Origin: Lampris incognitus
Lineage: Eukaryota > Chordata > Actinopteri > Lampriformes > Lampridae
DNA length: 64,000 bases
Direction: 5' to 3'
Assembly: GCF_029633865.1 (NCBI RefSeq)
Contig: NC_079211.1
Coordinates: 9,848,295-9,912,294, forward strand
Part shown: positions 32,102 to 44,873 of the stretch, piece after piece
Layout: each line of letters starts with the position of its first letter
How positions within the stretch are numbered: position 1 is the first letter of the stretch
Position numbers and translations under genes: made by a program
Notes under the pieces: model-generated
Seen by the model: only the letters and a program-made list of their open reading frames with translations
Databases searched by the model: none
Told to the model about the DNA's origin: nothing

Positions 32102-32585
32102 AAGCATCGGTCAGGATATGATGTCAATAATATTATAACGCTGGGTATAGCTTCTTGTGATGTGTGTTGCTTTGCAGTGATTTAATTGGGGGAGGTGTCC
32201 ACCGTAGTGGGTAATTAGCTGAGAAGTTGTTCGGGGTGGGTAAAAGAGGGGGGGCGTGTAAACCGCAACATTTTCACAGAGGATGACTGAGACTTGAGGA
32301 GAGAGAAGACAGCAGATTGTGCTATGGCGAGTTTGCTAATAGGGAGTTCAAGTAACAGGGAGAGCCGGCGGGTTAGCCACCCTGTTAGGCTGTTTTTACC
32401 GGGGTCACCACAGCCTCCGGTGAGCTGTTGCTGCGGCAAGGGAACAAATCTGGGCTCCGTTGAGCTAGCAAACAAGAACACCGTCTCTTCGCCATTCTTC
32501 CTCCATCTGCCTAGCTAGCTAGCCCGTAACGCTACAACATGTTAGATACTCAACTGAAAATGTGAAGCCAAAACTAGACCTTCGG

Positions 32586-32823
32586 GCGTCCGGGTAGCAT
32601 AGCGGTCTATTCTGTTGCCTACCAACACAGGGATCGCTGGTTCAAATCCCCATGTTACCTCCGGCTTGGTCAGGCGTCCCTACAGACACAATTGGCCGTG
32701 TCTGCGGGCGGGAAGCCGGATGTGGGTCTGTGTCCTGGTCGCAGCACCAGCGCCTCCTCTGGTCGGTCATGGCGCCTGTTCAGGGGGGGTAGTGTGATCC
32801 TCCCACGCGCTACGTCCCCCTGG
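32586..32823 (+). mobile_element. tRNA-head SINE, 3' part missing
   Basis: Head clear: GTCCGGGTAGCATAGCGGTC with box A TAGCATAGCGG and box B TGGTTCAAATCCCC. The body stops at CGCTACGTCCCCCTGG. Confidence 0.88.
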
Positions 32824-34430
32824 GAAATCCGTTCTCATGTAAAGTGTGTTGCATTACTTTTTTTATGCACAAATTATACGATATAAAAAAGTTTAATCGA
32901 TCGATCGACCGACCGATTAAAGCCTTGAATCGTCCTGATAACCTTCCCCCCCCCCAGAATCCCACGTTCTCGTTCTGTGCTTCCAAGTGAAGCCACCAGT
33001 ATCAAGGCGTTCCGGTCGGTGTTCATCCGAGTCCACAACATGGAGGGTTGACGGAGGCCGGGAGAGGAGGAGAAGCTGCTGTCTGACTTCACGGGGCAGC
33101 AGGACGAAACCATCAAATACCATAAAGTAATAACGCCAAATTTAATACGTCAATAAATTGTCTACCGAAGTGATGTTGTGTCAGATTGCTACCGATTCTG
33201 CCAAGTCGTTATGAACCCTTTACGGACGAGATAAAGCTTTATTCATAATTCATCATGTCAGTTTAGTAGAAATCAGATGTAGAGGACAGAACATCCATCC
33301 CTTCTTCTCTACTTCCTTCCGTCCCTCCCTCCCTCCCAGCAGTCAGTCTGGCGCTCCTCTCAACTTATGAAGGATCGCTGGTCGAAAGGAAGGGATCGAT
33401 TTGAATTCAGTATGGGGTCGATATGAACCAGAGGGAGCAAACAGTTTTGAAACGTTTAGAATATTTTCTGCACGTGTAAACACAATTTCCCCCTCGGCGA
33501 GTGGTGTTTATACAGCGGTTACCGTCACCGTCATTACTTTCTCTGAATGACGGCGCTTTTCAAGGTCTTTTCCAGCACTGCATCACGGCAACACCTTTGG
33601 GAACACCGTCTACCAACCAGCCACAGGTCTTGTCAGACATCATCATAGACATCATCATCATCAGCGAGGCCGGAGGAAGATGTGGGTTGAAAATGTCCGA
33701 CGGAGCCGCTGAAGGCGATTTGATGGGCTGAGAAACTTTGAAACAATCTGTTTCAAAGTCAAACTGGTGGGGGGCAGGCGAGGTGGGGGGGGTGTGTGAT
33801 ATATATGAATAACCCAAACCGAATGACCTTGAAGTCACAAGACCACTTCTCTATCCTTCTGGGGAGAAGTGCCCCCCCCCACCCCTCCCCACTTAAATCT
33901 CCCTTATCTGTACGGCCTCCAGTCATCATCCGCACACAGGGGCTGCAGATAATCCCAGTGTACTGAATGGTCTGCTGATAGAGCTGTGCTGGCGGAAGAG
34001 GGGTGTATGTGTGTGTGTGGGTGGGTGGTGTTCTATGCATGAATGTTTCCATTATGTGTGTTTTTATATATGTGTGAGCTTGTGTGTGTGTGTGTGTGTG
34101 TGTGTAAGCTGGCTCTGTGTTGCATAGCAGAAAACAAAAGAGAAAGAATGTTGGCTGCAGATTATGGCCTAGATGCTAAAAGGGAGCGAAATCACTGCGG
34201 CGAGTTCCATTCACCAGCATCGTGTATGAAGCCACACCTCATGTGAACGTACTGGCATCCTTTAAAGCTCTTTTCACCATATACTCTTGTCTGTAGTGTG
34301 TTGTGATAAAGTGATATGTCATTCAAATTATTTATAACATTTCCTTCACTATTACGTTTTAAAATATGCTGGATCCTGTTGTTTGTGTACCACTTGTGTC
34401 AGTATGTATTCCCTTTGCTTGGTGATCGGC
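32824..34430. other. mgat4b intron stretch, nothing identified
   Basis: Mixed sequence with a (TCGA) patch at 32897-32912, C and G runs near 32948 and 33790, and a (TG)n at 34080-34106. No repeat family or exon recognised. Confidence 0.5.
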
Positions 34431-37400
34431 AGATGGCAGCGCAAACTCACGTTTGCAGCGGCCTCACCCAGTACCATCCATGCTAGTGTCTCGGTCCATG
34501 TCTGTGTCTAAGTTTGTGTCTTTGTTTAATGGCTGGGAGAGCTGACGTTGAATTGACTGGGGGAGCTTGGTCTGCCGCGTCCGGTGGGCCCAGGGACCAC
34601 TGCCCTGCCTAGATCTGTGGCCAAGGAGGAGGCACCGAGGGCGGTCTGACAGGAGATGGAAACGGGGCAGGCTAAGCTAACTGCTAGCCCATGCAGACCA
34701 GCAGTTCAGACAGTCATCCTGGTTGGCATTTGTTCGCTTGGACAGTGATTCTTTTTTCTTGCTTAGTTTGGATATATGTGTTCTTAGTTTGAATATATGT
34801 GTTCTAGCTTGGATATACGTGTTCTTAGTTTGGATGTATGTGTTCTTAGTTTGGATATATGTGTTCTTAGTTTGGATATATGTGTTCTTAGTTTGGATGT
34901 ATGTGTTCTAGTTTGGATGTATGTGTTCTTAGTTTGGATATATGTGTTCTTAGTTTGGATATATGTGTTCTTAGTTTGGATATATGTGTTCTTAGTTTGG
35001 ATGTATGTGTTCTAGTTTGGATATACGTGTTCTAGTTTGAATACGTGTTCTTAGTTTGGATATATGTGTTCTTAGTGTGGATATATGTGTTCTAGCTTGG
35101 ATATATGTGTTCTAGTTTGAATACGTGTTCTTAGTTTGGATATATGTGTTCTTAGTGTGGATATATGTGTTCTAGTTTGGATACATGTGTTCTTAGTTAG
35201 GACATATGCGTTCTAGTTTGGATATATATGTTCTAGTTTGGATATATGCGTTCTTAGTTTAGATATATGTGTTCTTAGTTTGGATATACGTGTTCTTAGT
35301 TTGGATATATGTGTTCTTAGTTTGGATATATGTGTTCTTAGTTTGGATATACGTGTTCTTAGTTTGAATATATGTGTTCTAGTTTGGATATATGCGTTCT
35401 AGTTTGGATACATGTGTTCTTAGTTTGGATATATGTGTTCTTAGTTTGGATATACGTGTTCTTAGTTTGGATATATGTGTTCTTAGTTTGGATATACGTG
35501 TTCTTAGTTTGGATATATGTGTTCTTAGTTTGGATATACGTGTTCTTAGTTTGGATACATGTGTTCTAGTTTGGATATATGTATGTGTTCTTAGTTTGAA
35601 TATATGAGTTCTTAGTTTGGATAAATGTGTTCTTAGTTTGGATACATGTGTTCTAGTTTGGATATATGTATGTGTTCTTAGTTTGAATATATGAGTTCAT
35701 AGTTTGGATAAATGTGTTCTTAGTTTGGATACATGTGTTCTTAGTTTGGATATATGTGTTCTTAGTTTGGATACATGTGTTCTTAGTTTGGATATGTGTT
35801 CTAGTTTAGATATATGTGTTCTTAGTTTGGATATATGTGTTCTAGTTTAGATATATGTGTTCTTAGTTTGGATATATGTGTTCTTAGTTTGAATATATGT
35901 GTTCTAGTTTGGATACATGTGTTCTAGTTTGGATACATGTGTTCTTAGTTTGGATATATGTGTTCTAAGTTTGGATACATGCGTTCTTAGTTTGGATATA
36001 TGCGTTCTAGTTTGGATATATGCGTTCTTAGTTTGGATATACGTGTTCTTAGTTTGAATATATGTGTTCTTAGTTTGGATATATGTGTTCTTAGTTCGGA
36101 TATACGTGTTCTAGTTTGGATATATGCGTTCTAGTTTGGATACATGTGTTCTTAGTTTGGACATACGTGTTCTTAGTTTGGATATACGTGTTCTTAGTTT
36201 GAATATATGTGTTCTAGTTTGGATATATGTGTTCTAGTTTGGATACATGTGTTCTTAGTTTGGATATATGTGTTCTTAGTTTGGATATATGTGTTCTTAG
36301 TTTGGATATATGTGTTCTTAGTTTGGATATATGTGTTCTTAGTTTGGATGTATGTGTTCTAGTTTGGATATACGTGTTCTAGTTTGAATACGTGTTCTTA
36401 GTTTGGATATATGTGTTCTTAGTGTGGATATATGTGTTCTAGCTTGGATATATGTGTTCTAGTTTGAATACGTGTTCTTAGTTTGGATATATGTGTTCTT
36501 AGTGTGGATATATGTGTTCTAGTTTGGATACATGTGTTCTTAGTTAGGACATATGCGTTCTAGTTTGGATATATATGTTCTAGTTTGGATATATGCGTTC
36601 TTAGTTTAGATATATGTGTTCTTAGTTTGGATATACGTGTTCTTAGTTTGGATATATGTGTTCTTAGTTTGGATATATGTGTTCTTAGTTTGGATATACG
36701 TGTTCTTAGTTTGAATATATGTGTTCTAGTTTGGATATATGCGTTCTAGTTTGGATACATGTGTTCTTAGTTTGGATATATGTGTTCTTAGTTTGGATAT
36801 ACGTGTTCTTAGTTTGGATATATGTGTTCTTAGTTTGGATATACGTGTTCTTAGTTTGGATATATGTGTTCTTAGTTTGGATATACGTGTTCTTAGTTTG
36901 GATACATGTGTTCTAGTTTGGATATATGTATGTGTTCTTAGTTTGAATATATGAGTTCTTAGTTTGGATAAATGTGTTCTTAGTTTGGATACATGTGTTC
37001 TAGTTTGGATATATGTATGTGTTCTTAGTTTGAATATATGAGTTCATAGTTTGGATAAATGTGTTCTTAGTTTGGATACATGTGTTCTTAGTTTGGATAT
37101 ATGTGTTCTTAGTTTGGATACATGTGTTCTTAGTTTGGATATGTGTTCTAGTTTAGATATATGTGTTCTTAGTTTGGATATATGTGTTCTAGTTTAGATA
37201 TATGTGTTCTTAGTTTGGATATATGTGTTCTTAGTTTGAATATATGTGTTCTAGTTTGGATACATGTGTTCTAGTTTGGATACATGTGTTCTTAGTTTGG
37301 ATATATGTGTTCTAAGTTTGGATACATGTGTTCTTAGTTTGGATATATGCGTTCTAGTTTGGATATATGCGTTCTTAGTTTGGATATACGTGTTCTTAGT

Positions 37401-38425
37401 TTGAATATATGTGTTCTTAGTTTGGATATATGTGTTCTTAGTTCGGATATACGTGTTCTAGTTTGGATATATGCGTTCTAGTTTGGATACATGTGTTCTT
37501 AGTTTGGACATACGTGTTCTTAGTTTGGATATACGTGTTCTTAGTTTGAATATATGTGTTCTAGTTTGGATATATGTGTTCTAGTTTGGATACATGTGTT
37601 CTTAGTTTGGATATATGTGTTCTTAGTTTGGATACATGTGTTTTAGTTTGGATATATGTATGTGTTCTTAGTTTGAATATATAAGTTCTTAGTTTGGATA
37701 AATGTGTTCTTAGTTTGGATATATGTGTTCTTAGTTTGGATACATGTGTTCTTAGTTTGGATATATGTGTTCTTAGTTTGGATATGTGTGTTCTAGTTTG
37801 GATATATGTGTTCTTAGTTTGGATATATGTGTTCTTAGCTTGGATATATGTGTTCTTAGTTTGGATATATGTGTTCTAGTTTGGATACAAGTGTTCTTAG
37901 TTTGGATATATGTGTTCTAGTTTAGATATATGTGTTCTTAGTTTGGATATATGTGTTCTTAGTTTGGATATATGTGTTCTTAGTTTGAATATATGTGTTC
38001 TAGTTTGGATATATGTGTTCTAGTTTGGATACATGTGTTCTTAGTTTGGATACATGTGTTCTTAGTCTGGACATATGTGTTCTAGTTTGGATATATGTGT
38101 TCTTAGTTTGGATATATGTGTTCTTAGTTTGAATATATGTGTTCTAGTTTGGATATATGTGTTCTAGTTTGGATACATGTGTTCTTAGTTTGGATACATG
38201 TGTTCTTAGTCTGGACATATGTGTTCTAGTTTGGATATATGTGTTCTTAGTTTGGATATATGTGTTCTAGTTTGGATATATGTGTTCCTGTAGTTTTTGG
38301 ATATGTGTTTTTGTCTTTGTGTTGCACTGCTGTGAGCTGGGGGAAACGATATTTCATTTAACTTCTTGTACACAAGTTCATTAAGTGAAATGACAAATAA
38401 AGTGTTCCTGATTCCTGATGTAGAT
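34430..38425 (+). mobile_element. retroelement-like unit hosting the satellite array
   Basis: The array is bracketed by non-repetitive ends. The left is GATGGCAGCGCAAACTCACG followed by GC-rich leader-like text. The right is GTTGCACTGCTGTGAGCTGG, AAATGACAAATAAAGTG and TTCCTGATTCCTGATG, which looks like a LINE 3' end with AATAAA. It could be one non-autonomous element whose middle expanded. Boundaries and family are inferred. Confidence 0.5.
34760..38290 (+). repeat. 20/21-bp satellite with 1347-bp higher-order duplication
   Basis: About 170 units of TTAGTTTGGATATATGTGTTC and variants (TACGTG, GAATAT, one-base-shorter CTAG form). Variant order at 35001-36280 is repeated at 36348-37630 with constant offset 1347, almost without change; one difference is ACATGCGTTC near 35990 against ACATGTGTTC near 37325. 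The Cys-Val-Leu-rich open frames here are repeat artefacts. Confidence 0.95.
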
Positions 38426-38510
38426 TTAACCTCTGACCTTCTGTCGTGTCTCATTTCACCTCCCAGCGCTGTTTGGAAAGCGCCATGTCGTTCTCCGACT
38501 CATAACTTAC

Positions 38511-38598
38511 CGATTCTGATGAAGCCGTCCTCTGTTCGGTGGTAGTGGGGGGTTTTCTCCCGTCCCTCTCTCAAGGCCTCTTTCTCGCCCTGGATATT
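38511..38598 (-). CDS. mgat4b: mgat4b exon encoding NIQGEKEALREGR region
   Basis: 88 bp between acceptor GTGTGCTCTACAG and donor GTAAGT. It reads 29 codons, NIQGEKEALREGREKTPHYH then RTEDGFIRI, plus a first base G that joins GA of the exon at 30852 (Gly). EALxEGR and DG(Y/F)xxIG are GnT-IVb C-terminal landmarks. (TG)n lies directly upstream of the acceptor. Confidence 0.95.
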
Positions 38599-38608
38599 CT
38601 GTAGAGCA

Positions 38609-38611
<3 letters not shown>

Positions 38612-38651
<40 letters not shown>
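38612..38651. repeat. (CA)n microsatellite next to mgat4b acceptor
   Basis: About 20 CA units. In the transcript (UG)n ends roughly 13 bases before the exon at 38598. Confidence 0.96.
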
Positions 38652-38653
<2 letters not shown>

Positions 38654-39307
38654 TCAAATGGATGGCTGAAGTGCTTGAGGCAAAAAACAGTTCACTCCAG
38701 GACAAGTTGGGGTTGCGTGTCTCGTGTTAGAAAATGCCCCCCCCCCATGAATAACAGTGACCACAGGGTCAAATGACCTCTGACCTCTCACACAGAGAAT
38801 CTTTTTTTGTTGTTTTTGTTTGTTTTGTTGTTCTGGCCTGGTTTTCGGTGTTCAGTCGGTCCTAGCCCGTGTGTCCAGCAGAGAGCTCTTTCATACGGCC
38901 ACCAGCAGTGCTGCAGGGGAAGTGCTCGCACAGCGCCGGGCGAAAAGCAGGTGCCGGGCGCCGTCGTCCACAGATGTGATGTCAAATAAACAGCGTTTCT
39001 TTTGCGGTCAACTCGATTTATTGATTCATTTTCCTACGTTTGTTTTCATTCCTCCGCCCTGTTTTGACTGAGTAGATCTAATTCATTTGTCTCCCCTCTG
39101 GCCCCGCCCCTGCTTCATCCTCATTGGTCAGAGGGACCGGGAGTGACACCGACGAGCTGTGTACTTCAGCAAGAGTTGAAATCAGACCGGCATCTTTGGG
39201 AGCCCGGGTGAGACGGGTTGATTACGTCGCCTGCTCCCACAGCGGAAATCTCCCATCAACCCCTCTGTTTCCCGGCGGCTCAAAGACACTGTGTTTTACT
39301 CCAACAT

Positions 39308-39510
39308 GCCGTTCCATTATCCAAACCGCTTATCCTGCTGTCAGGGTCGCTGTGATGCTGGAGCCTATCCCAGCAGTCACTGGGCCGCAGGCGGGGAGAC
39401 ACCCTGGACAGGCCGCCAGGCCATCACAGCCCCCCCCCACCCCCCCACACACACACCCATTCACACCTAGGGACAATTTAGTACGGCAGATTCATCTGAC
39501 CTACACGTCA
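39308..39510 (+). repeat. (CATC)-family repeat, long copy
   Basis: CCATTATCCAAACCGCTTAT, GATGCTGGAGCCTATCCCAG, then CCATTCACACCTAGGGACAA and GTCATGTGGGAGGAAACCG. It extends further than the other copies. Confidence 0.8.
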
Positions 39511-39771
39511 TGTGGGAGGAAACCGCTCAAACATGAGAACATGAAATATGCAATGAGAGGACATACTGATAAGCTTTTTCACAAATGGCAACCCTTTTTA
39601 TCACCTTTTACTGACTTGCGGGTCCTGCCGGACTAAGGGCTGGTTTTTTAAATTCTGGTCTGTGGACGTGTACCCTTCACTCTAAACGAGTCGGGGGGGC
39701 TATGCGACTGTCGGTGTGGTTCGGTTCGTAGGGTTTTGTATTTTTGTTTTCTTTTATAATAATAATAATAA

Positions 39772-40320
39772 ATGTTATGCGGGCGCCTTTCACAGCACTC
39801 AAGGACACCTTACAGAACACAGTTCAAAACAAGCAGCGCTGCATCGGGCAGCATGAAATCCAAACAAAGCAGGGTAGACAATAAAAAGTCAACACAGCAG
39901 ATAAGAATAAAATCATCTGCACAAAACCCAGTGAAGCGTGGATCAGACTGAATATGCCAGTTTGAAAAGGTGGGTTTTGAGACGGGATGTGGCGGTTGAA
40001 AGAGAGTCATGTTGCCAGTGTCTTGTGGGAGAGCGGTCCATAGGCGGGGGGCAGAATGACTGAAGGCTCTAGACCACATGGTAGCGAAGCGGGCCGATGG
40101 TGTAGTGAGCAGAAGAGGATCTGAGAGGGCGTGTGGATATGAAGGAGTTCAGAAAGGTACGAAGGAGCTAGGTTATTAAGGGCCTTAAAGGTGAGGAGCA
40201 GGATCTTGAAGTCAATACGGTATTTAACAGGGAGCCTGCTGAGGAACAGGAGTGATGTGATCTACGGAAGGAGTTCTGGTGATGATACGGGCAGCTGAAT
40301 TCTGGACCAGTTGAAGTTTA
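39772..40320 (-). mobile_element. L2-like LINE C-terminal fragment
   Basis: The minus strand reads AARIITRTPSVDHITPV near 40290, then SRAFSHSAPRLWTALPQD at 40075-40020. The pattern N(S/A)AAR..T...DHITP ... RAFS..AP.LW..LP is the C-terminal end of fish L2-type LINE ORF2. Stops interrupt it. A 3' part continues to the AATAATAATA run at 39760. Confidence 0.75.
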
Positions 40321-40332
40321 TGAAGACACTAA

Positions 40333-40753
40333 TGCCCCTTTTCCACTGCATGGTACCGGCTCGACTCGACTCAACTCTACTCGGATTTTTTGGTTCCCCA
40401 TTGGGCACAAGTTAGGGATAGTACCTGGTACCAGGTACTTGTTTTGGTACCACCTCCATCGAGGTTCCGAGTGAGCTGAGCCGATACTAAAAGGTGACAT
40501 GAAAATACCACCATGAATAAATAAAATAAAATAAAATAACTAAAATCCAAATATAAACATATGTATATTTATTTAAATATAAATAACATCTTAAAAAAAA
40601 CCAAACTAGTCAACACGCCCAGAAATGACCGGCGGGGCTTCGCCGTGAGGGGATACTACCTGCAGTGGAAAACGAAATCCCAAAAAGTAAAGCGAGTAGA
40701 GTCGAACAGCGTAGAGTCGAGTTGAGCCAGTACCATGCAGTGGAAAAGGGGCA
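40333..40753. mobile_element. MITE with TGCCCCTTTTCCACTGCA termini
   Basis: 421 bp. The left end TGCCCCTTTTCCACTGCATG and the right end are exact inverted repeats over the first 20 bases. Inner arms (GTACCGGCTCGACTCGACTC against GAGTCGAGTTGAGCCAGTAC) are imperfect. No transposase. A target duplication is not clear (flanks CACTAA and CAATAG). Confidence 0.85.
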
Positions 40754-41239
40754 CAATAGTACACTTTACGTGTACTACTTGAGTGGTACTACCACTTTTC
40801 TTTTCTATGGTAATTTTTAAAAAATGTAAATCTGAATGCTGCTTGTTATGTCATCTGATACTGTTTTCAATAAAAATATTTTTGCAAAAAAAAAAGAAAA
40901 GCTGAAATTGTTGAAACTTTGGAAAGAGGAAGTGCACTCATGGCACCAGGCTCTAAAGAGGTCTGGTCCATGCAGTGGGTAGAGAGTGCTTTTTGATAGA
41001 AAACAATTCCAAAATACGGGAAGTGATTTTTTCTTTTCTTTACAGGTCTCTGGTGGACCCACTTCCTCGTCGTCTCCTACCTCCTTGTACCCTCCCCCCT
41101 AGCATCCCCTCCTCTCCTCCGACTTGGTAGTCTGGGAAGATGTTCTCACCTCTCTTATCAGTCTGTTTGTATGTCTTTATGTCTGTCCAGTTTTCTGCCT
41201 GTCTGCCTGTCCACCTGCCCTGCCTGCCGTCCTATCTGT

Positions 41240-41264
41240 TTCTGTCTGTCTGTCTGTCTGTCTG
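41240..41264. repeat. (CTGT)n microsatellite
   Basis: Six CTGT units in a wider pyrimidine/TG-rich stretch starting at 41160. Confidence 0.85.
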
Positions 41265-41345
41265 TCACTCATCTGTGTTTCCTTGTCCAGTAAATTACCT
41301 GTCAGAGTGCAGACAGCATCCACTGTTTTCTGCAGATCAAGTATC

Positions 41346-41915
41346 TACACTGCGTGTGTGTGTGCGTGTGGGCGTGCATGTGTGTGCGTGGTTGCATGTG
41401 CGCGCACATGTGGTTGTGCGTGCATGTGTGTGTGTGGGTATGTGCATGTGGTTGTGTGTGCATGCGCATGTGGTTGTGTGGGTATATGCGTGTGGTTGTG
41501 GGTGCATGTGTGTGTGGAGGGTATGTGCGTGTGGTTGTGCGTGCATGTGTGTGTGGGGGTATGTGCATGTGGTTGTGTGTGGGTATGTGCATGTGGTTGT
41601 GTAAGTACGTGCATGTGGTTGTGCGTGCATGTGTGTGTGTGGGTATGTGCATATGGTTGTGCGTGCATGTGTGTGTATGTGCATGTGGTTGTGCGTGCAT
41701 GTGTGTGTGGGTATGTGCATGTGGTTGTGCGTGCATGTGTGTGTGGGTATGTGCATGTGGTTGTGCGTGCATGTGTGTGTGGGTATGTGCATGTGGTTGT
41801 GCATGCATGTGTGTGTGGATGTGAGCATGTGGTTGTGTGTGCATGTGTGTGAGCGTGTGGTTGTGTGTGCATGTGTGTGTGGGCGTGCATGTGCGTGGTG
41901 TGTGTGTGTGTGTGT
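41346..41915. repeat. TG-rich minisatellite, about 36-38-bp units
   Basis: Units such as GCATGTGTGTGTGGGTATGT plus GCATGTGGTTGTGCGT recur about 14 times with length variation. The long Cys/Val or His/Thr frames in both directions are artefacts. Confidence 0.93.
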
Positions 41916-42727
41916 GTTGACAGGAGGAGGCTGGTCCCCACAGGCAGCAGTCTCCCTCTTTCTCCACGTCTGCCTCTCCTCAGTAGATAATTCCGCTCCT
42001 CTTTGATTCCTCTCTTCTTTTCGCCTCCTCCTCCCCCCCCCCCCTCTGCTCCCCATCTCTCCGCCACAGGTGTCCTCCCCTGTGCGGCGCCACACTGAGG
42101 CTTTAACACAGCGGTGGTCCGCTTCAACTCTCCCCCCGCTGGGAGGTGACACAGAGATCTACGCTACACTTGCCAGATTTGCTGTGACTGGAATATGGAG
42201 ACGAGGAGAGGGGAAAGGAGCAGAGAGGAGATCCATATTTGACGGTCCCTGGGTTTGGGGGTTTTTATGAAGCAGCTCTCTTTGAAATGAAGGAGCCGAG
42301 CGTGTTTTTGGCACAAAACCAGAGGAGGCAGGTGGACAGCGGATTATTGATCCGTAGTTTCATATCTAACATCATGCTTTTTATATGAGGCTGTAAAACT
42401 GTATTATACTGGTTTTTTTTTTATTGTTTTCGACCTGAGTTTTATGAGACAAACAGAGAGCTAACAGGACATTGGAGTTTGTACATTATCAGCTGCTTTC
42501 TTCTGGTTCACTGGGATGAGATTCGTTGGTCAGGGTGAAAGACCGAAACCTGGTACCTGATTTATTAAAGCTGAAATCTGCAATTTTCTCCATCAATAAG
42601 TCATTGCTGCTATCCATTTTGATAATTGTGATGTGGTGGCTGTGTTGGACAGACAGTCAGTCTTCCAGCAGAACAGTGTTGTGATGTAGTTTACAGCAGT
42701 AAACAGTTCCCACCCTTGTAGAAATGG

Positions 42728-43112
42728 ATCCTGGGTTGGGGATCGAATCCCCATGTCACCTCCGGCTTGGTCGGACGTCCCCACAGACACAACTGGCCGT
42801 GTCTGCGGGTGGGAAGCCGGATGTGGGTATGCAGCCTGGTCGCTGCATTAGCACCTCCTCTGGTCGGTCGGGGCACCTGTTCGGGGGGGGGGGGCTGCGG
42901 GAATAGCATGATCTCCCACGTGCTACATCCCCCTGGTGAAACTCCTCACTGTCAGGTGAAAAGAAGCGGCTGGCGACTCCACATGTATCGGAGGAGGTCT
43001 GTGGTAGTCTGCAGCCCTCCCTAGATCGGCTGAGGGGTTGGAGCAGCGACCGGGACAGCTTGGAAGAGTGGGGTAATTGGTAATTGGGGAGAAAAAGGTG
43101 GAAAAATACCCC
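42728..43112 (+). mobile_element. tRNA-head SINE, box A half lost
   Basis: Starts inside the head at GGGGATCGAATCCCCATGTC (box B kept) and runs the full body to AATTGGGGAGAAAAAGG. Confidence 0.87.
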
Positions 43113-43475
43113 CCACCCCCCCCAAAAAAAGGAACCTGGGACCAAAGCTAACACAAACTACATCACACTATATGGGAACACTGTTGTCTGGTCATAGTGA
43201 TTGTCATGGCCACATTGGCATCACGTTTCAGTCTTTTTCCTGTTTAAGTAGGAACATTTTTGCTGCTTACCCGGTCAGGACATTTCACCAGTGGTATATG
43301 GACACTGGAGAGTGTCTCCAACCATGGTAGATACCAGTTAGTGTCATGCAATCTGGTTCCATGGTCCAGACGGATGAGATATATTTTTATTGCTGGAGAA
43401 GAATCATGGATTTCAGCCTTAACAACCTGACATAACTGCAGTTAATCTGACCGGGGACCAGCGGGGGAAACTCAC

Positions 43476-43554
43476 GTCGAACGGCAGGACCTCCACAGAC
43501 GTGTTAAAGAGCTTATCCCCTGGATGCTCGATGTTCCCGCTCCTGAAGAAATAC
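43476..43554 (-). CDS. mgat4b: mgat4b exon encoding FFRSGNIEHPGDKLFNTS region
   Basis: 79 bp between acceptor GGTTTTTCAG and donor GTGAGT. The leading G completes AGG (Arg) with AG from the exon at 44551. 26 codons then read YFFRSGNIEHPGDKLFNTSV, EVLPFD. SGN-x-EHP-x-D-x-L-x-NT-x-VEVLPF is diagnostic of GnT-IV, and the FFRSGNIEHP version is the B isoform. Confidence 0.97.
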
Positions 43555-44550
43555 CTGAAAAACCGACAAATGATGCACATTAACGCTCCAGCCCACAGCA
43601 CCCAGGACAGAAAACGCCTGGAGGAAAAGCTAGAATTTATTTGTCATTTAGAAAATTGTTCTTATTCACGTTGCTTTTTCCATTTATTTTATTTATGAAG
43701 TGATGGGAAAAGAGTTCTTCTTTGCAAGTTTAACAGCCCCTCGTATCTCCTGACACAGCTCTGCTTTAGCCCACTGGACACAGTAGTTACGAACCCGCCA
43801 GACTCGCTGTCACATTCTGTCGGTCTGGGGCTCAAACGCTCAGACAATATACATCAGAGAGGAAAATCTCCTCAACCCAAGAACTCAGTGAGTGAAAAAA
43901 ACACCCCCTGATATTCAGCGAGACACAAACAAGCTGAACTGAACTGACTGGACAGCTTTACTTGAAAAGAAAGTCAAGCGATGTCAAGTGGACTGGAGCA
44001 GGACGATAGTGGACTAAATGGCCTGTTAAAGCTGCCACAAGGGGCTTGTCATTGACGATTTATCAGTCTCAACTTAATTCTGATGTCTCTGTATGACTGA
44101 CATAACCAGAAGAGACCATCAGCAGGAAGATTAGAAATCGCTGTGCAACGATTTCAAATGCTTGTCTCCAGGTAAGATCTCCTGGGAAATCTAACAAAAA
44201 CTACATGAGGCACACAGATGGGCTGCACATCCACAATTAGAGATAAATTGCCTCATGGCTGTAAATCTTACAAACTGCTGTTTTTGCGAAACACTACTAC
44301 ATCTTCAACCAAATGCAGCAACTATCACAGACTGAACGGAGATCTTTGCAACAAAAGGCAACGCTTATGTGAAATGGAGCCGTTCCTCTGCGTAACATTA
44401 CCGCTTTTGTCCACAAGGGTGCACAAAGTCAACAAAAATCCCAAACTCCCAATAGCAGCTTTACAATGGACTTCTACACCAGGCCATTAGAATGGACCGC
44501 ACCGTAACACTAGACCTCCACGGGACCACGCTGTCACCCTGCACACCCAC

Positions 44551-44744
44551 CTCCCGATCCGGACCGGGGTGAAGAAGCGTATCCGTATGAAGTCTCCTGC
44601 CACGGGGGTGAAGGCCCAGAAAAAGTCCTCCCCCAGGTAAGCCTTCTCCAGGGTGAAGTGCTGGTATGTCTTCAGGCTGGTCGTCACCTCTGCCAGGGGG
44701 TTGGCGTGGCCTTTATGGAGTGTCTGTTTCCCGAAGTCCTTGTC
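44551..44744 (-). CDS. mgat4b: mgat4b exon encoding [20 protein letters not shown] region
   Basis: 194 bp between acceptor GTGCATTCCAG and donor GTGGGT. 64 codons in phase 0 run [64 protein letters not shown], leaving AG. [20 protein letters not shown] and EDFFWAFTP are characteristic of the GnT-IVb C-terminal half. The intron on its 3' side (43555-44550) holds nothing I can name. Confidence 0.97.
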
Positions 44745-44873
44745 CTGGAATGCACCATCATGCACAGACCACCATTAAATCACCTCAACATGAAAACATC
44801 TCAACATGACATCGTTAAAATACCACATCATCCCAACATGACATCAGAGCATTACATCATTACATAGGGCATA

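Noticed and set aside
32950..33130. Exon-like text (plus strand: IKAFRSVFIRVHNMEG ... LLSDFTGQQDETIKYHK)
   Set aside because: An in-frame TGA lies in the middle, no splice sites fit, and I do not recognise the protein. Kept only as a note.
34723..37879. Repeated Val-Leu-Ser-Leu-Asp-Ile-Cys frames
   Set aside because: Periodicity follows the 20/21-bp satellite exactly; frames end where unit length shifts.
41302..42152. Open frames over 200 codons rich in His/Thr or Cys/Val in both directions
   Set aside because: They are translations of a TG/CA minisatellite; no start context, no domain, both strands open.
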